From assembly GCA_020433785.1 (NCBI GenBank), contig JAGRCC010000774.1, positions 1 through 18,921 of the forward strand: a stretch of DNA of 18,921 bases, given 5' to 3'. This document shows positions 7,901 through 14,890 of the stretch, piece after piece (the stretch's first letter is position 1; the number at the start of each line of letters is the position of its first letter). The DNA comes from Anaerolineae bacterium. GTDB taxonomy: Bacteria; Chloroflexota; Anaerolineae; 4572-78; J111. The notes under the pieces are model-generated. The model saw only the letters and a list, made by a program, of their open reading frames with translations. It was not told the origin of the DNA and did not search any database. Both the position numbers and the translations under genes were made by a program.

Positions 7901-8721
7901 ACAGCCAAAATCGCTACATCTACGGCGTGGTCATCGAGATTACCCACCAAAAGGCGGCTGAGCAGGCGTTGATTGAGGCCCACGAGCGAGCAATGGAGGC
8001 CAGCCGCTTGAAATCGGAACTTCTGGCTAATGTCAGCCACGACTTAAAGACCCCGCTAGGCGCGATTTATGGCTACACTGAAATGCTACAAGTCGGTGTG
8101 TATGGCCCTATCACTAACGAACAAAAAAAGATTACCTATAGTATTATGGAAAGCGCCGGACAACTCCTCAATTTTGTTAACAACCTGCTCGATCAGGCCC
8201 GGATCGAGTCGGGTAATGTGACCCTAAAGAAAGTGCCGGTTTCCCTCAAAGAACTGGCGGAAATGGTCTACTTTTCTACAAACGTGGACGCCACAGCCAA
8301 ACACATCAACCTCACCTATGATATTGACCCCAACCTATCCCCTATTATCGATGGCGATATCTACTGGCTGCGCCAAATCCTGATCAATTTGGTCGGCAAT
8401 GCCATTAAGTTTACGCCCCAGAATGGGTCCGTCGAGTTTAAGTTTTACCTCTCAGATGCGTCCAATTGGGTCATCCAGGTTTCAGATACGGGCATCGGCA
8501 TCCCCGATGCGGCCAGGGCATATATTTTCGAGCCGTTTCGCCAGGTTGACGGTACGGCTACCCGAGGCAATTTCGGCTCCGGATTGGGCTTATCGATTGT
8601 TCACAAGCTAACCCAAATGATGGAGGGCCGGCTGGAATTACAAAGTAAGTTAGACGCCGGATCAACCTTCACTATTACATTGCCCTTAATTACGGCATAT
8701 CATCAACAATATGAGTCATAA
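4981..8721 (+). CDS. Amt ammonium channel fused to PAS-PAS-GAF-PAS-histidine kinase (ammonium sensor kinase)
   Basis: This 1246-residue protein joins a complete Amt domain (about 1-395) to a sensor kinase. The Amt part has many hydrophobic helices and keeps the residues that line the AmtB pore: Phe94 and Gln95 with Phe98 (FQAMF, equivalent to Phe103/Phe107), Trp139, Asp158, twin histidines His166 and His320, Phe218 and Ser222. The usual cytoplasmic tail (GLNVSEHG) follows. After a HAMP-like linker (about 402-445) come PAS1 (448-562), PAS2 (574-694), GAF (703-862) and PAS3 (866-994). The HisKA domain has His1020 in NVSHDLKTPL, and the ATPase domain has Asn1140, Asp1169 (DTGIGIP) and GSGLGLSIV at 1199-1207. 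Amt-kinase fusions are known; one from Kuenenia stuttgartiensis links ammonium binding to kinase phosphorylation. By analogy this protein should report external ammonium, with the PAS and GAF domains adding cytoplasmic inputs. Its last 11 nt overlap the receiver gene. Domain assignment is firm, and whether it also transports ammonium is open. Confidence 0.93.
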   Translation: MNQSLLDTAWVLLCSGLVFLMQAGFTCLESGLTRSKNSINVAIKNLIDIGLSVLLFWAFGYGLMFGLSQAGWVGSSGFFWSTETTPHLIAFFIFQAMFCGTATTILSGAIAERINFKGYTIMVVLLSGLIYPIFGHWAWNGAADGDKIGWLGHWGFVDFAGSTVVHSVGGWISLAAVLVIGPRMGRFVAGARPNKIPGSNMPLAVLGVFLLWLGWFGFNGGSTLSLNDRVPVIIFNTILAGSAGSTAVLLFDWRTYGRFQVELLMNGVLAGLVAITASAPFVSPLSAIVIGAVGGFVMMAVDFTLEKFEIDDAVGAIPVHLGAGIWGTLAVAIFGNLTLMGTGLTRLEQAGVQLAGIIVCGLWAFGLGYLLIKSIDRRRPLRVSLEDEQIGLNVSEHGATTEILDFLKAMEHQAATGDINLRVPVEPFTEIGQMAGLYNKVLDALQKAVMTTEAIVRDIQDGIITFSKDGLLTSFNPGAEAMFGFSAAQAIGQPFSMLLASPNEAHHPLDPSFWSLNLIGRRQELAGVRCDHSTFPLEVLISQGQVGNEILFTGVLQDITERKLAEDLIKNQRAFLRQVIDINPHFIFAKDRQGRFTLANKSFAHAHGTTVEQLIGKTDAAIINNQATVAQYQRDDLTVITSKRDLFYPEQRIEKPDGTISWRQTIKRPLINDAGEVDQLLCVVTDITDQKKAEQSLQNQIERMRALYEVFSTAGLSFEEQIEAVLSLGCRLLNLDVGIVSRIDETNNQCQVQHIVRSVAVGLEKEQILPFDKTPCHITLAHKDAMSISHMGQSEWRTHPSYEKTKIESYIGTPIRINKQRYGTLNFFSMTPKTPPFEPVDLDFIHLMGNWINATLEQQLSAKEIQDSEARLRQVLASVSAHIYMTEFTQEGQLVNGYISPNVENLTGYPQTKFLADWSFWPTQVIHPDDRADAAKQAKMLLGGGNSEIEYRLIRADGEIVWVRDSGRVETHIDSQNRYIYGVVIEITHQKAAEQALIEAHERAMEASRLKSELLANVSHDLKTPLGAIYGYTEMLQVGVYGPITNEQKKITYSIMESAGQLLNFVNNLLDQARIESGNVTLKKVPVSLKELAEMVYFSTNVDATAKHINLTYDIDPNLSPIIDGDIYWLRQILINLVGNAIKFTPQNGSVEFKFYLSDASNWVIQVSDTGIGIPDAARAYIFEPFRQVDGTATRGNFGSGLGLSIVHKLTQMMEGRLELQSKLDAGSTFTITLPLITAYHQQYES

Positions 8722-9097
8722 TAAAGAAAATAACCCTTTAGCTTTAATCATTGAGGATGATCCAAAACTAGCCGACATCTTTAACATGGCTTTAAAGGAA
8801 GCTAAGTACGATACGGAAATTATTAATGATGGCAAGCTAGCCTTAGCCAAACTGGCTGAAACTGTACCTAGTGTCGTTCTTTTAGATTTGCACCTACCGG
8901 GAGTTAGCGGTAGCCAAATACTCGAACACATCCGCAGCGATGATCGTCTGGCGGCCACCCGGGTGATGCTGGCCACAGCCGACACACTAATGGCCGAAAA
9001 GCTGCGCAGTAAAGCCAATATCGTCCTGCTCAAACCGATTAGTTTTTCTCAACTACGTGACCTGGCCTCAAGGCTACGCCCAAAACCATCGCCTTAA
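8711..9097 (+). CDS. Receiver-only response regulator (CheY-like)
   Basis: The 128-residue protein is a single receiver domain. It has the acidic pocket Glu15-Asp16-Asp17 (IIEDD), the phospho-acceptor Asp59 in VVLLDLHLPG, Thr89 as the switch residue (MLATAD) and the conserved Lys108-Pro109 (LLKPI). Only about 10 residues follow the last helix, so there is no DNA-binding or enzymatic output domain. The ATG lies inside the end of the Amt-kinase gene (11-nt overlap) and lacks a strong ribosome binding site, which points to translational coupling and a matched supply of kinase and receiver. It should accept phosphate from the Amt-kinase and possibly from the paralogous soluble kinase. Such stand-alone receivers act by protein contact or pass phosphate on in a relay; the target is not in this window. 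Confidence 0.92.
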   Translation: MSHNKENNPLALIIEDDPKLADIFNMALKEAKYDTEIINDGKLALAKLAETVPSVVLLDLHLPGVSGSQILEHIRSDDRLAATRVMLATADTLMAEKLRSKANIVLLKPISFSQLRDLASRLRPKPSP

Positions 9098-9175
9098 TTT
9101 TGTGCTTTAAAAACGCGTATACCGCGAGAAATAGTGGGCATGCTCTGGTAGGAATTTCTATTCAGTGAGTTCAAT

Positions 9176-9418
9176 ATGTCTCTAAGAATAAAATTGGCCT
9201 CTTTATTTATTTTGGTTGCTCTCTCGGTCTTGGTTATTGGGCTAGTCAATATTCAGTTGATGCGAGGCACCACCCAGGAATACAGTGAACTGATCAATCA
9301 AAACGTCCCCGTTTTTATAGCGTTAGGCCACATCCAATCAAGCACAACCAAAATACGAGAAGAAGCATTGACGGTACTGCTCTTGATCAACGAAGCACAG
9401 TCATCCCGCATGACTTAG
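9176..9418 (+). pseudogene. Truncated membrane sensor: transmembrane helix plus start of a four-helix-bundle sensing domain
   Basis: The frame gives 80 residues. A short basic start is followed by a transmembrane helix (about 8-29, LASLFILVALSVLVIGLV), then an amphipathic stretch (about 30-80, with QEYSELINQNVPVFIALG and SSTTKIREEALTVLL) typical of the first extracytoplasmic helices of chemoreceptors and sensor kinases (4HB_MCP or similar). It stops at TAG 9416 before the second membrane helix and any output domain. The 49 nt left before the convergent TIR gene do not continue the pattern. I infer a remnant of a larger sensor gene cut off at a rearrangement junction. A small functional membrane protein is possible but less likely. 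The family cannot be named with certainty. Confidence 0.5.
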
Positions 9419-9467
9419 GCCGCTAAAGCCGTTACTGCGAACTATCCCATACTTACGCGGTCACAAC

Positions 9468-10880
9468 CTAGCTACCACCCTTATCCTTAATCGAAACCGG
9501 CTGAAGTGGCGAAACAGCACACCGAAAACCGATATTATCATAAGCGCTGTTTGGAATATCCTTGTGCCGTCGAGCGACCCTTAGGCTTTTGCTTGGATAA
9601 AACCAGGAGCCGCCTCTGATAACCCGCTGCAAGCCGGTTTCAGGGCCGGTGGGGTTTTTGTAGATCGACTGGGCATACGTATCGTCTCCATACCAATCGG
9701 CTGTCCATTCCCACACGTTGCCGCTCATATCTAAAACGCCGTAAGGGCTGGCGCCGGCCGGGTAGCTGCCCACCGGGGCGGTGTAGCGATAGCCGTCGTC
9801 AGCGCCAAAATCGCGCCAGTCGGCCACGCAGTTAGCATCGCAGTAATTCAGCAGCGCCCCATCAAACTCATCGCCCCAGGGAAAAAGACGGCCGTCTACG
9901 CCGCGCGCGGCTTTTTCCCACTCCGCTTCCGTCGGCAGCCGAGCACCGGCCCAGGTGCAATACTCAGCCGCCTGCTCCCAATTAACACCGACCACGGGCA
10001 AATCGTCGCCAATGAAAAGGCCACTGCCCAATTGCGGCGGCGAGCACCCGCCAGCGTCAAGACATTGGCGGTAGTGGTAGTTGCTCACTTCAAGCTCATC
10101 AATCCAAAACTCATCCAGATAAACTACATGGCGGGGCAGTTCATCCACGCCGGCGTCCGGGTCTGAGGCAGCGCTGCCCATGAGAAAATCACCTGCGGGA
10201 ATCAGAATCATCAAGTTACCGTCTTTAGTCCGCCGAAATGTTTTAATGGGCGTCGATTGGGGATCGATAGCCTGAAACGTATCGACCGTCGGCACATACA
10301 CCGGTTCCCCCAGAGACACCGGTTCAATCTCAGCCGGAACGAGTGCCGGTTCGCCGGCCGATCGAGGCCAGCGATAAAATATCGCCGCGCTCAACGCCAG
10401 CAGGATGAGCACCACGGCGCTCGGCCATGACCAACTGGGGAGTTGCCTCATTGGAGCAGTCGCCGCCGGTCGCTGAAGCGGCTGTCTTGGTTGATCGAAG
10501 TGACCATAGACATCAGTCAGAAGCTGCTCGATCCGCTGGGAAAATTGACCGTGCGAGAAATCAATCACCGGCTCGGCCGGTAATATCGACGGCAGCGAGC
10601 AGGTTTGGCAGATGACCGGGATAATGGCTTTGCCCTGATTAACCGCCAGCAGCGTTTGGTCTCTAACCACCCACGAATTGAGCGCTGCCGGCGACAACAC
10701 CAGCAAGAAATGGCGGCAATCCTGCAGGGCCTTCTGACCGCCCCGGTCCCAGGGCGCATTATCCACCGCGGTCCATTGATCAAGCCAAATTTCAAGTCCG
10801 CGCCGCTGTAACTCGCCGGCCAACTTCTTGGCAAAGCGCGTATCTTCGTGGGTATAACAGATAAACGTGTAGTCAGTCAT
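9468..10880 (-). CDS. TIR domain-transmembrane-SUMF1 (formylglycine-generating enzyme-like) fusion protein
   Basis: The 470-residue protein begins with a TIR domain (about 1-127: YTFICYTHEDTRFAKKLAGEL, IWLDQW, HFLLVLSPAAL, GKAIIPVI). A proline-rich linker leads to one membrane helix (about 153-169, VVLILLALSAAIF), then a SUMF1/FGE-type C-type-lectin-fold domain (about 222-456) with LIPAGDFLMGS, ARLPTEAEWEKAARG, GVLDMSGNVWEWTADWY, RGGSWF and IGFRCAV. Bacterial TIR domains often cleave NAD+ in defence, using a glutamate in the SxWVxxE region. Here that region reads NSWVVRDQ, with Gln75 or Asp74 in its place, so NADase activity is doubtful. The SUMF1 domain also lacks the paired cysteines of true formylglycine-generating enzymes after RGGSW, so it is more likely a binding module. 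The likely arrangement is TIR inside and lectin-like domain outside, which is inference. The gene runs convergently to the truncated sensor. A role in defence or envelope sensing is plausible but unproven. Confidence 0.85.
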   Translation of the reverse strand: MTDYTFICYTHEDTRFAKKLAGELQRRGLEIWLDQWTAVDNAPWDRGGQKALQDCRHFLLVLSPAALNSWVVRDQTLLAVNQGKAIIPVICQTCSLPSILPAEPVIDFSHGQFSQRIEQLLTDVYGHFDQPRQPLQRPAATAPMRQLPSWSWPSAVVLILLALSAAIFYRWPRSAGEPALVPAEIEPVSLGEPVYVPTVDTFQAIDPQSTPIKTFRRTKDGNLMILIPAGDFLMGSAASDPDAGVDELPRHVVYLDEFWIDELEVSNYHYRQCLDAGGCSPPQLGSGLFIGDDLPVVGVNWEQAAEYCTWAGARLPTEAEWEKAARGVDGRLFPWGDEFDGALLNYCDANCVADWRDFGADDGYRYTAPVGSYPAGASPYGVLDMSGNVWEWTADWYGDDTYAQSIYKNPTGPETGLQRVIRGGSWFYPSKSLRVARRHKDIPNSAYDNIGFRCAVSPLQPVSIKDKGGS

Positions 10881-11063
10881 CGTATTAATTTACACCACCA
10901 CGCCGGTCAGATCAAATATACGTCCAAATAGATTGATCCAGTTTTATTAAATACGGAAACGGACCAAACCAGCCTGCTCATTTGGGAAATTTCCTCGATC
11001 AATTGACTGAAACTGGGCCAATCAAATTTCTCATTGATCGACCGATTATGGTATCCTTTCAGT

Positions 11064-11675
11064 ATGAGCCAACGTTACCCCATTCCCGCCGGCGAGGCGC
11101 GGATAGAGCATCGCGTCAAAAATTCCGTATTTATCGGCCGGGCCGCCTACACCCCCACGGTTGAAGACGCCAAGGCCTTTATTGAACAGGTCAAAAGCGA
11201 AGAGCCTAACCACAGCCACGCCGTCTATGCTTTTGCTGTGGGGCACGGCGCCAGTGTCACCCACGGGATGAGCGACGCCGGCGAACCGAGCGGCACGGCC
11301 GGCCGGCCCGCCCTGGCGGTAGTCAAAGGGAGTGATCTGGGCGACGTGACCGTGGTCATTATCCGTTACTTTGGCGGCATCAAATTGGGAACCGGCGGGC
11401 TGGTCAAAGCCTACACTGAAACGACTCAACTGGCGCTGGCCGAACTGCCCGTCACCGAAAAGGTCGAACGGCAGACCGTGTTAGTGACCGTTCCCTACAG
11501 CTTTTACGAATCGTGCCGGCGGCTGGTCGAGCAGCATCAGGGCCAGATCGAGGCTGAGGATTTCGCGGTCGAGGTGACGTTAACCCTTACGTTTATCGTT
11601 GACGATCTGCCGGCCTTTGCCGACGACCTGGCCGAAGCCACCGGCGGGCAGGTGGAGTTAAAAATTGACAATTGA
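11064..11675 (+). CDS. yigZ: YigZ/IMPACT family protein (UPF0029)
   Basis: The 203-residue protein contains the family signatures: an N-terminal strand (FIGRAAYTPTVEDAKAFI), HSHAVYAFAVG, DAGEPSGTAGRP (71-82) and RYFGGIKLGTGGLVKAY (101-117). The C-terminal part (about 138-203) is the smaller ferredoxin-like UPF0029 domain with alternating strands. In E. coli YigZ and eukaryotic IMPACT this fold is linked to translation and nucleic-acid-related roles, but the biochemical activity is not settled. ATG 11064 is preferred because the family starts near MSxxYPIPAGEAR. The in-frame TTG at 11034 would add ten unlike residues. No clear Shine-Dalgarno is seen. The end of the gene lies in a short tandem repeat, and the rhodanese gene follows after 81 nt. 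Length is normal for the family. Confidence 0.9.
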   Translation: MSQRYPIPAGEARIEHRVKNSVFIGRAAYTPTVEDAKAFIEQVKSEEPNHSHAVYAFAVGHGASVTHGMSDAGEPSGTAGRPALAVVKGSDLGDVTVVIIRYFGGIKLGTGGLVKAYTETTQLALAELPVTEKVERQTVLVTVPYSFYESCRRLVEQHQGQIEAEDFAVEVTLTLTFIVDDLPAFADDLAEATGGQVELKIDN

Positions 11676-11693
11676 TAAGTGACAATTGATAAT
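11666..11693 (+). repeat. Tandem 14-bp duplication at the end of yigZ
   Basis: Two adjacent copies of TGACAATTGATAAG/T (11666-11679 and 11680-11693) differ at one base. The yigZ stop TGA (11673-11675) lies inside the first copy and the second copy lies just beyond. The unit contains the palindrome CAATTG. A slipped-strand duplication would explain it. Confidence 0.75.
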
Positions 11694-11743
11694 TGGCCGA
11701 CAAATGAACTTCATAAACTCTATAAACTCAACCAACGAATTTC

Positions 11744-11748
11744 AGGAG
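11744..11748 (+). promoter_or_regulatory. Shine-Dalgarno AGGAG that selects the rhodanese start
   Basis: AGGAG lies 8 nt before ATG 11757. The longer in-frame start at 11679 has no such site and would place 26 polar residues before the signal peptide. Confidence 0.7.
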
Positions 11749-11756
11749 ATATATCA

Positions 11757-12179
11757 ATGAAACATCTAATTCCCTTTACCCTTGTTATTTTTGCTCTAGC
11801 GCTGGCGGCTTGCACCGGTCAAGCTGGTTCGGAACCAGCCACATCAGGGGAAATCGATGTCGCCAACTTGCCGGCTGACGTCGATGTCAAGACGGCCGCG
11901 GCGGTTCAGGATAATCCGGACGTGGTGTTAATCGATGTGCGGGAGCAGTGGGAATACGATCAAGGCCACATTCCCGGTGTAACGCTGATCCCGATGGGCG
12001 AAGTGTCTAACCGGCTGTCCGAAATTCCGAAAGACAAAACGGTCATCTTAAGCTGCCGCAGTGGCAATCGGAGCGGGCAGGTGACCGATTTTCTGCGGAA
12101 CAATGGCTATGACAATGTTCATAATATGACTGGGGGAATTGTGGCTTGGGAAAAAGCCGGTCTTGAGGTGGAGAAGTAG
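11757..12179 (+). CDS. Rhodanese-domain lipoprotein
   Basis: The 140-residue protein starts with a signal peptide and lipobox LAAC (Cys19), so it should be tethered outside the cytoplasmic membrane. A short linker leads to one rhodanese domain (about 38-138) with [20 protein letters not shown], the active-site loop CRSGNRS with catalytic Cys100, and the closing [13 protein letters not shown]. Rhodanese domains carry a sulfane sulfur as a persulfide on this cysteine and pass it to thiols or cyanide. The six-residue loop size fits sulfur-handling rhodaneses rather than the seven-residue loop of Cdc25-type phosphatases. Its physiological sulfur acceptor is unknown. The gene ends 6 nt from the convergent kinase gene, with no terminator hairpin between them. 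It may be read together with yigZ, but a separate promoter is not excluded. Confidence 0.9.
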   Translation: MKHLIPFTLVIFALALAACTGQAGSEPATSGEIDVANLPADVDVKTAAAVQDNPDVVLIDVREQWEYDQGHIPGVTLIPMGEVSNRLSEIPKDKTVILSCRSGNRSGQVTDFLRNNGYDNVHNMTGGIVAWEKAGLEVEK

Positions 12180-12185
12180 CGTTCC

Positions 12186-14729
12186 CTATCTCAGTACAAC
12201 CGGCTCAACATCACGCGGCAGCCAGATGGTAAAGGTCGAGCCGACGCCAAGCTCGCTTTCTACGGTGATATCGCCGCCCATCATTTGGCACACGCGCTGG
12301 GTAATGGCCAGTCCCAGGCCGGTTCCGCCATATTTGCGGGTGGTCGAGATATCGGCCTGGGCAAATTCGTGAAACAGTTTATCCACTTGCTCCGGACTCA
12401 TGCCAATCCCGGTATCGGATACGGAAAAGCTGATCCAGTACGAAGAGAGATGCAGGGCGTCGGCTGTATCCCTCTCGACCGTGGAGGGATGAGCGGGCAG
12501 GGCCAGTTCGACATTTTCAGCCGATACGGTTAAAGTAATTGTGCCGCGCTCGGTAAATTTGGCGGCGTTGCTGAGCAGGTTGAACAGCGCCTGGCGGATC
12601 TTAACCATATCGGCCGACATAATCCCGATATCTTTCCTGTACTGAACAATGAGATTGTTCTGATTTTTTTCCACCAGCGGCTGGATGGTCAGGGCCACAT
12701 CATCGATCAGATTGCTGATTTCAAACGTTTCCAGATATAGCTCCATTTTGCCGGCTTCGATTTTAGACAGGTCAAGAATGTCGCTGATGACCGACAGGAG
12801 ATGACTGCCCGCTTCATTTATCTTTTTCAGATCGGGGACGAAATCATCCAGCGCAGCCGCCTGGGCGTCTTCGATTAACATCTCGCTATAACCGATAATT
12901 GCATTGAGCGGCGTTCGAAGCTCGTGGCTCATATTGGCCAAAAAGGTACTCTTGGCCCGGTTGGCGTTTTCGGCCGCCTCTTTGGCCTGCTGCGATTCGG
13001 TTTCGGCGCGTTTTCGCTCGATAATCTCTTGCTGGGCCTGGTCATACAGCCACGATTTTTGAATGGCGATGGCGGCCAAATCGGCGAAGGCGGTAATCAG
13101 GCCGGCGTCCGTTTGCACATAAAAGTTGGGCTGTTCGTGATCAATCGACAGCACCCCGATCAACGCCCCGGCAAAAATGAGCGGCACACCGATCCAGCTT
13201 CTAATAGTAACCGCCGCTTCCTCGCGCCACCCCTCGTAAAGCGCGGTATCGGAAATGACCAGCGGCTGGTGCGTGTCAAAAAGCTGCTTCAAATGGGGCC
13301 GGTTGACCAGCGAAAAGGTCATCCCCTCAAATCGCTCCGGGTTATCAAAGCCGTGGGTAGCCACAATTTGAAAGGTTTCAAGCTCGCGGAGGATAATCGA
13401 ACAACTGCTGTAGGTGATGATGCGCTTGAGTTGAGCCAAGATGCGGGTCAAAACTTCGGTACGGTCTAGGGTTTCATTTAGAATGGCGGCTACATCGCGC
13501 AGGGTATCGGCCTGATTGCGGGCCGTCCGTTCGGCGGCAAAGGTGCGGGCATTAGCGATGGCAATGGCGATCTGGCCGGCCACCACCTGGCATATCTTTT
13601 GCTCTTCTTCAGAAAAGAGGTAGGTCTGTTCGGTCGCGTCCAGGCCAATCGAGCCGATAACCTGCCCCTGAACAACCAACGGTGCAATCAGAATCGATTT
13701 GACGCCCAATGATTGCAACGAGAGGGACTCATTAACGATCGGATCGTCGGGTACATTGGAGCTGACAAATAGGGACCGGTTAGCGAGTATTTGTTGAATA
13801 ACCGGGTTAATGGGAATCTTGATGCCCCATAATTCGGTGCGAGGAAATTCGGCCACCAACTGGCCATACTCGCCCGTTTCATCGACCAATATAATGCCGC
13901 AGTGCTCGACGGTGACCAGGTTAATGAACATTTCGCAAGCCGTATGCAGCACCTGATCGAGATCAAGGGAGGTGTTAAGCGTGGCAGAAATCTCTTGAAC
14001 TTGGCGCCACTGCTCTATCCGGCGGGCCTGATCCTCCAGTCGCGCTTGTTCCACGGCGTACAACCGGGCATTTTCCAGGGCAATCGAGACAAGCCGCCCA
14101 AAACGGGTTAATAGTTCAACTTCGGGCTGGCCGAAACGCTGATTGCTTCCAGGCAACAAACCCAAGCCCAGAACACCCATCACCTTGCTCCCCGATTTAA
14201 TCGGAATTCCTACGACCGCTCCCAGAATATTATTGATCACTTGCGGCGAGCGATTGGACCAGTGGTCGTAGGCGTCAATAACAACCGGTTGGCCGGATTG
14301 CCACACAGTGCCGGCCACCCCTTCGTTAGGTCCCATACACACCCCGGTCCGCGTGGCGAACACGCCGGTTACCACTTTAATGGCAACGGCCGACTCATCC
14401 GGCTCGACCAAACCAATAAAACCATGCTCGGTATCTAATAATTGTCCAGCCCGAATTACCACCGCTTGCAGCAAATCGGTCAGATCGAGCCGATTCATCA
14501 AATCGAGCGTGGTATCGTGCAGCGCGGCCAGATATTTATTCTGCTTTTGGAGCTGCTCGAGCAAGTAAGTCCGATCCTGATCGCCGTAGTCATTGTTTGA
14601 CCGGCGATCGGTCATCGGCTCCAACTCCGATGGGATTTCCAGGGTCAGCACCTCTAATTGAGCCACTCGCTGACGCAGCTGGTTAAGCTCATCGATTAAT
14701 TCGGTTTTTGATTTATTGTTATCCGTCAT
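12186..14729 (-). CDS. Cytoplasmic sensor histidine kinase with three GAF domains
   Basis: The 847-residue protein starts with a coiled-coil (about 8-28, [16 protein letters not shown]) and has no membrane helix. GAF1 is at about 78-223, GAF2 at about 246-396 and GAF3 at about 413-559, each ending in a helix of the ALENARLY or AIANARTF kind. Another coiled coil (about 565-592) leads to HisKA with phospho-acceptor His602 in [21 protein letters not shown]. The ATPase domain has Asn721 (NLLSNAAKF), Asp772 (DTGIGM), FHEFAQAD and GGTGLGLAI (801-809). The GAF domains suggest binding of small ligands or redox cofactors, but I see no cysteine or histidine pattern that names one. No receiver gene is adjacent, so the partner is an orphan elsewhere. 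It is not closely similar to the two PAS kinases upstream. It ends convergently 6 nt from the rhodanese gene. Confidence 0.92.
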   Translation of the reverse strand: MTDNNKSKTELIDELNQLRQRVAQLEVLTLEIPSELEPMTDRRSNNDYGDQDRTYLLEQLQKQNKYLAALHDTTLDLMNRLDLTDLLQAVVIRAGQLLDTEHGFIGLVEPDESAVAIKVVTGVFATRTGVCMGPNEGVAGTVWQSGQPVVIDAYDHWSNRSPQVINNILGAVVGIPIKSGSKVMGVLGLGLLPGSNQRFGQPEVELLTRFGRLVSIALENARLYAVEQARLEDQARRIEQWRQVQEISATLNTSLDLDQVLHTACEMFINLVTVEHCGIILVDETGEYGQLVAEFPRTELWGIKIPINPVIQQILANRSLFVSSNVPDDPIVNESLSLQSLGVKSILIAPLVVQGQVIGSIGLDATEQTYLFSEEEQKICQVVAGQIAIAIANARTFAAERTARNQADTLRDVAAILNETLDRTEVLTRILAQLKRIITYSSCSIILRELETFQIVATHGFDNPERFEGMTFSLVNRPHLKQLFDTHQPLVISDTALYEGWREEAAVTIRSWIGVPLIFAGALIGVLSIDHEQPNFYVQTDAGLITAFADLAAIAIQKSWLYDQAQQEIIERKRAETESQQAKEAAENANRAKSTFLANMSHELRTPLNAIIGYSEMLIEDAQAAALDDFVPDLKKINEAGSHLLSVISDILDLSKIEAGKMELYLETFEISNLIDDVALTIQPLVEKNQNNLIVQYRKDIGIMSADMVKIRQALFNLLSNAAKFTERGTITLTVSAENVELALPAHPSTVERDTADALHLSSYWISFSVSDTGIGMSPEQVDKLFHEFAQADISTTRKYGGTGLGLAITQRVCQMMGGDITVESELGVGSTFTIWLPRDVEPVVLR

Positions 14730-14772
14730 GGAGGGCTAATAAACTGACATTTAGTAAGAGCGACCTGTACCA

Positions 14773-14801
14773 ATCGTAATTCTAAACGCTAAAAACGTCA
14801 A
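14773..14801 (-). promoter_or_regulatory. Predicted promoter of the triple-GAF kinase
   Basis: On the minus strand: -35 TTGACG (complement of 14796-14801, 5 of 6), a 17-nt spacer and -10 TACGAT (complement of 14773-14778, 4 of 6). Transcription would start near 14766, about 37 nt before the ATG. The region just before that ATG is pyrimidine-rich with no Shine-Dalgarno. Confidence 0.5.
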
Positions 14802-14831
14802 TAACTGCGAGTAGGGAAAATTCTCGGCTAT

Positions 14832-14860
14832 TTGTCGCTGATTCGGGTCTCTACTATAAT
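14832..14860 (+). promoter_or_regulatory. Predicted promoter of the short-chain dehydrogenase gene
   Basis: TTGTCG at 14832-14837, a 17-nt spacer and a perfect TATAAT at 14855-14860. Transcription would start near 14867, about 24 nt before ATG 14891. The -35 and spacing match the thpR promoter. Confidence 0.55.
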
Positions 14861-14876
14861 TCCAGGATTATTATCT

Positions 14877-14883
14877 GGAGGAG
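14877..14883 (+). promoter_or_regulatory. Shine-Dalgarno GGAGGAG for the dehydrogenase
   Basis: GGAGGAG ends 7 nt before ATG 14891, which favours that ATG over the TTG codon immediately before it. Confidence 0.75.
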
Positions 14884-14890
14884 ATAATTG

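Noticed and set aside
5000..8700. Amt-kinase as an artificial join of two genes
   Set aside because: The frame is continuous, the Amt tail runs smoothly into a helical linker, and similar fusions are known in other bacteria.
9490..9640. Variable region of a diversity-generating retroelement in the SUMF1 C-terminus
   Set aside because: SUMF1 domains are frequent targets, but there is no reverse transcriptase, no template repeat in the window and no enrichment of adenine-rich Asn codons here.
12924..13469. Open frame of 181 codons antisense to the triple-GAF kinase
   Set aside because: The sense strand encodes clear GAF and HisKA motifs over this span; the antisense product is not protein-like.
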